Source: Euglena gracilis
Lineage: Eukaryota; Euglenida; Euglenophyceae; Euglenales
Length of the DNA stretch: 64,000 nt
Direction: 5' to 3'
Assembly: GCA_039621445.1 (NCBI GenBank)
Contig: CP154955.1
Span: 25,971,069 to 26,035,068 of the forward strand
Below, piece by piece: positions 63,737-64,000 of the stretch (position 1 is the stretch's first letter; each line of letters starts with the position of its first letter). The notes under the pieces are model-generated. The model was not told the DNA's origin. It searched no databases and saw only the letters and a list, made by a program, of their open reading frames with translations. A program made the position numbers and the translations under genes.

Positions 63737-64000
63737 TCAATCGTAATCCGGGTCCCAGCCGTTGCGGCAGGCCCGGGCGACGAAGGCCCGGAGGCCCGTC
63801 CGGCCCCCCCGGACGACCACCTCGTGGTCCTGGCAGGTCAGGTGCTGGGAGAGGCAGAAGAAGCACCACTCCTCGGCGTCGGCCATGCCCCGCCGCACGA
63901 ACGTGCGGGAGGCCACCACCCGCTCCCCGGCCTCGTTCCGGGTGTGGGAGTTTTTGCGGGGGCGGTGGCGCTCCCACAGGTCCGCGTAGACCTCCTCCCT
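63737..64000 (-). CDS. C-terminal part of a viral gene running off the window
   Basis: Minus-strand frame open from the right edge for 87 codons to a stop at 63737. It contains WCFFCLSQHLTCQDHEVVV, a Cys/His-rich patch that could bind zinc. No family recognised; the start lies beyond the window. Confidence 0.55.
   Translation of the reverse strand, partial: REEVYADLWERHRPRKNSHTRNEAGERVVASRTFVRRGMADAEEWCFFCLSQHLTCQDHEVVVRGGRTGLRAFVARACRNGWDPDYD

Noticed and set aside
37000-64000. Bacterial prophage
   Set aside because: No ribosome binding sites before starts, no terminase/portal/tail genes; capsid and ATPase types, SINE and retroelement insertions point to a eukaryotic virus.

Overview
The window is eukaryotic nuclear DNA, most likely from a single-celled alga or other protist. 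It has two unlike parts. Bases 1 to about 36,950 are host sequence: introns, GT-AG exons, microsatellites, long G/C homopolymers and many interspersed repeats. From about 36,950 to the right edge the DNA is uniformly GC-rich and densely coding. It carries genes of a mid-size double-stranded DNA virus of the Polinton-like / adintovirus-like kind (double-jelly-roll capsid, FtsK/HerA-type packaging ATPase, replicative helicase). I read it as an endogenous viral element. Its replication gene is broken by two host retroelements and several genes carry frameshifts.

Host part. A segment of about 5.95 kb is present twice (1-5963 and 6812-12763), separated by a 13-base assembly gap plus about 0.8 kb. 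Both copies hold three 3' exons of an RNF126/RNF115-like RING E3 ligase on the minus strand; probable upstream exons lie at 16.4 and 17.3 kb. A second minus-strand multi-exon gene of unknown function is scattered over 20.9-25.2 kb. At 27.03-28.59 kb is a compact element with inverted ends, a perfect 45-bp-arm palindrome, arrays of a 32-bp repeat and a gene encoding a PHD-type zinc finger. At least four interspersed repeat families occur, including a palindrome GCGCATTTGCGCAAATGCGC repeated many times.

Viral part, left to right. The minus-strand replication gene (start 45686) combines a probable family-B-polymerase-like region with a Pif1-type SF1 helicase. Its C-terminus is split three ways: a dimeric tRNA-derived SINE (41008-41464, 8-bp target duplication TGGGCCAT) cuts helicase motif V, and a 3.5-kb retroelement with split direct repeats (37485-40954) cuts it again; the last 155 codons are at 37009-37484. 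Then comes a minus-strand block of probable structural genes from 45.95 to 53.63 kb: small proteins, two tandem trimeric-fibre-like proteins, a possible penton/minor capsid gene, membrane proteins and the major capsid gene. A divergent promoter region at 53.63-53.73 kb separates it from a plus-strand block (53.73-61.1 kb): two large probable virion proteins, a small basic protein, the packaging ATPase, a basic protein and a nuclear-type acidic protein. A viral F-box protein (minus, 61.2-63.2 kb), a tRNA-like SINE relative and a partial gene finish the window.

The strongest new signal is a short element, consensus GTTGGATCCTT, found a few to about 25 bases before the start codon of most structural genes on both strands but not before the helicase or F-box genes. 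It behaves like a late-class promoter, and it identifies starts and one antisense gene (59396-59623) that would otherwise be missed. All function calls rest on motif reading by eye; no searches were run.
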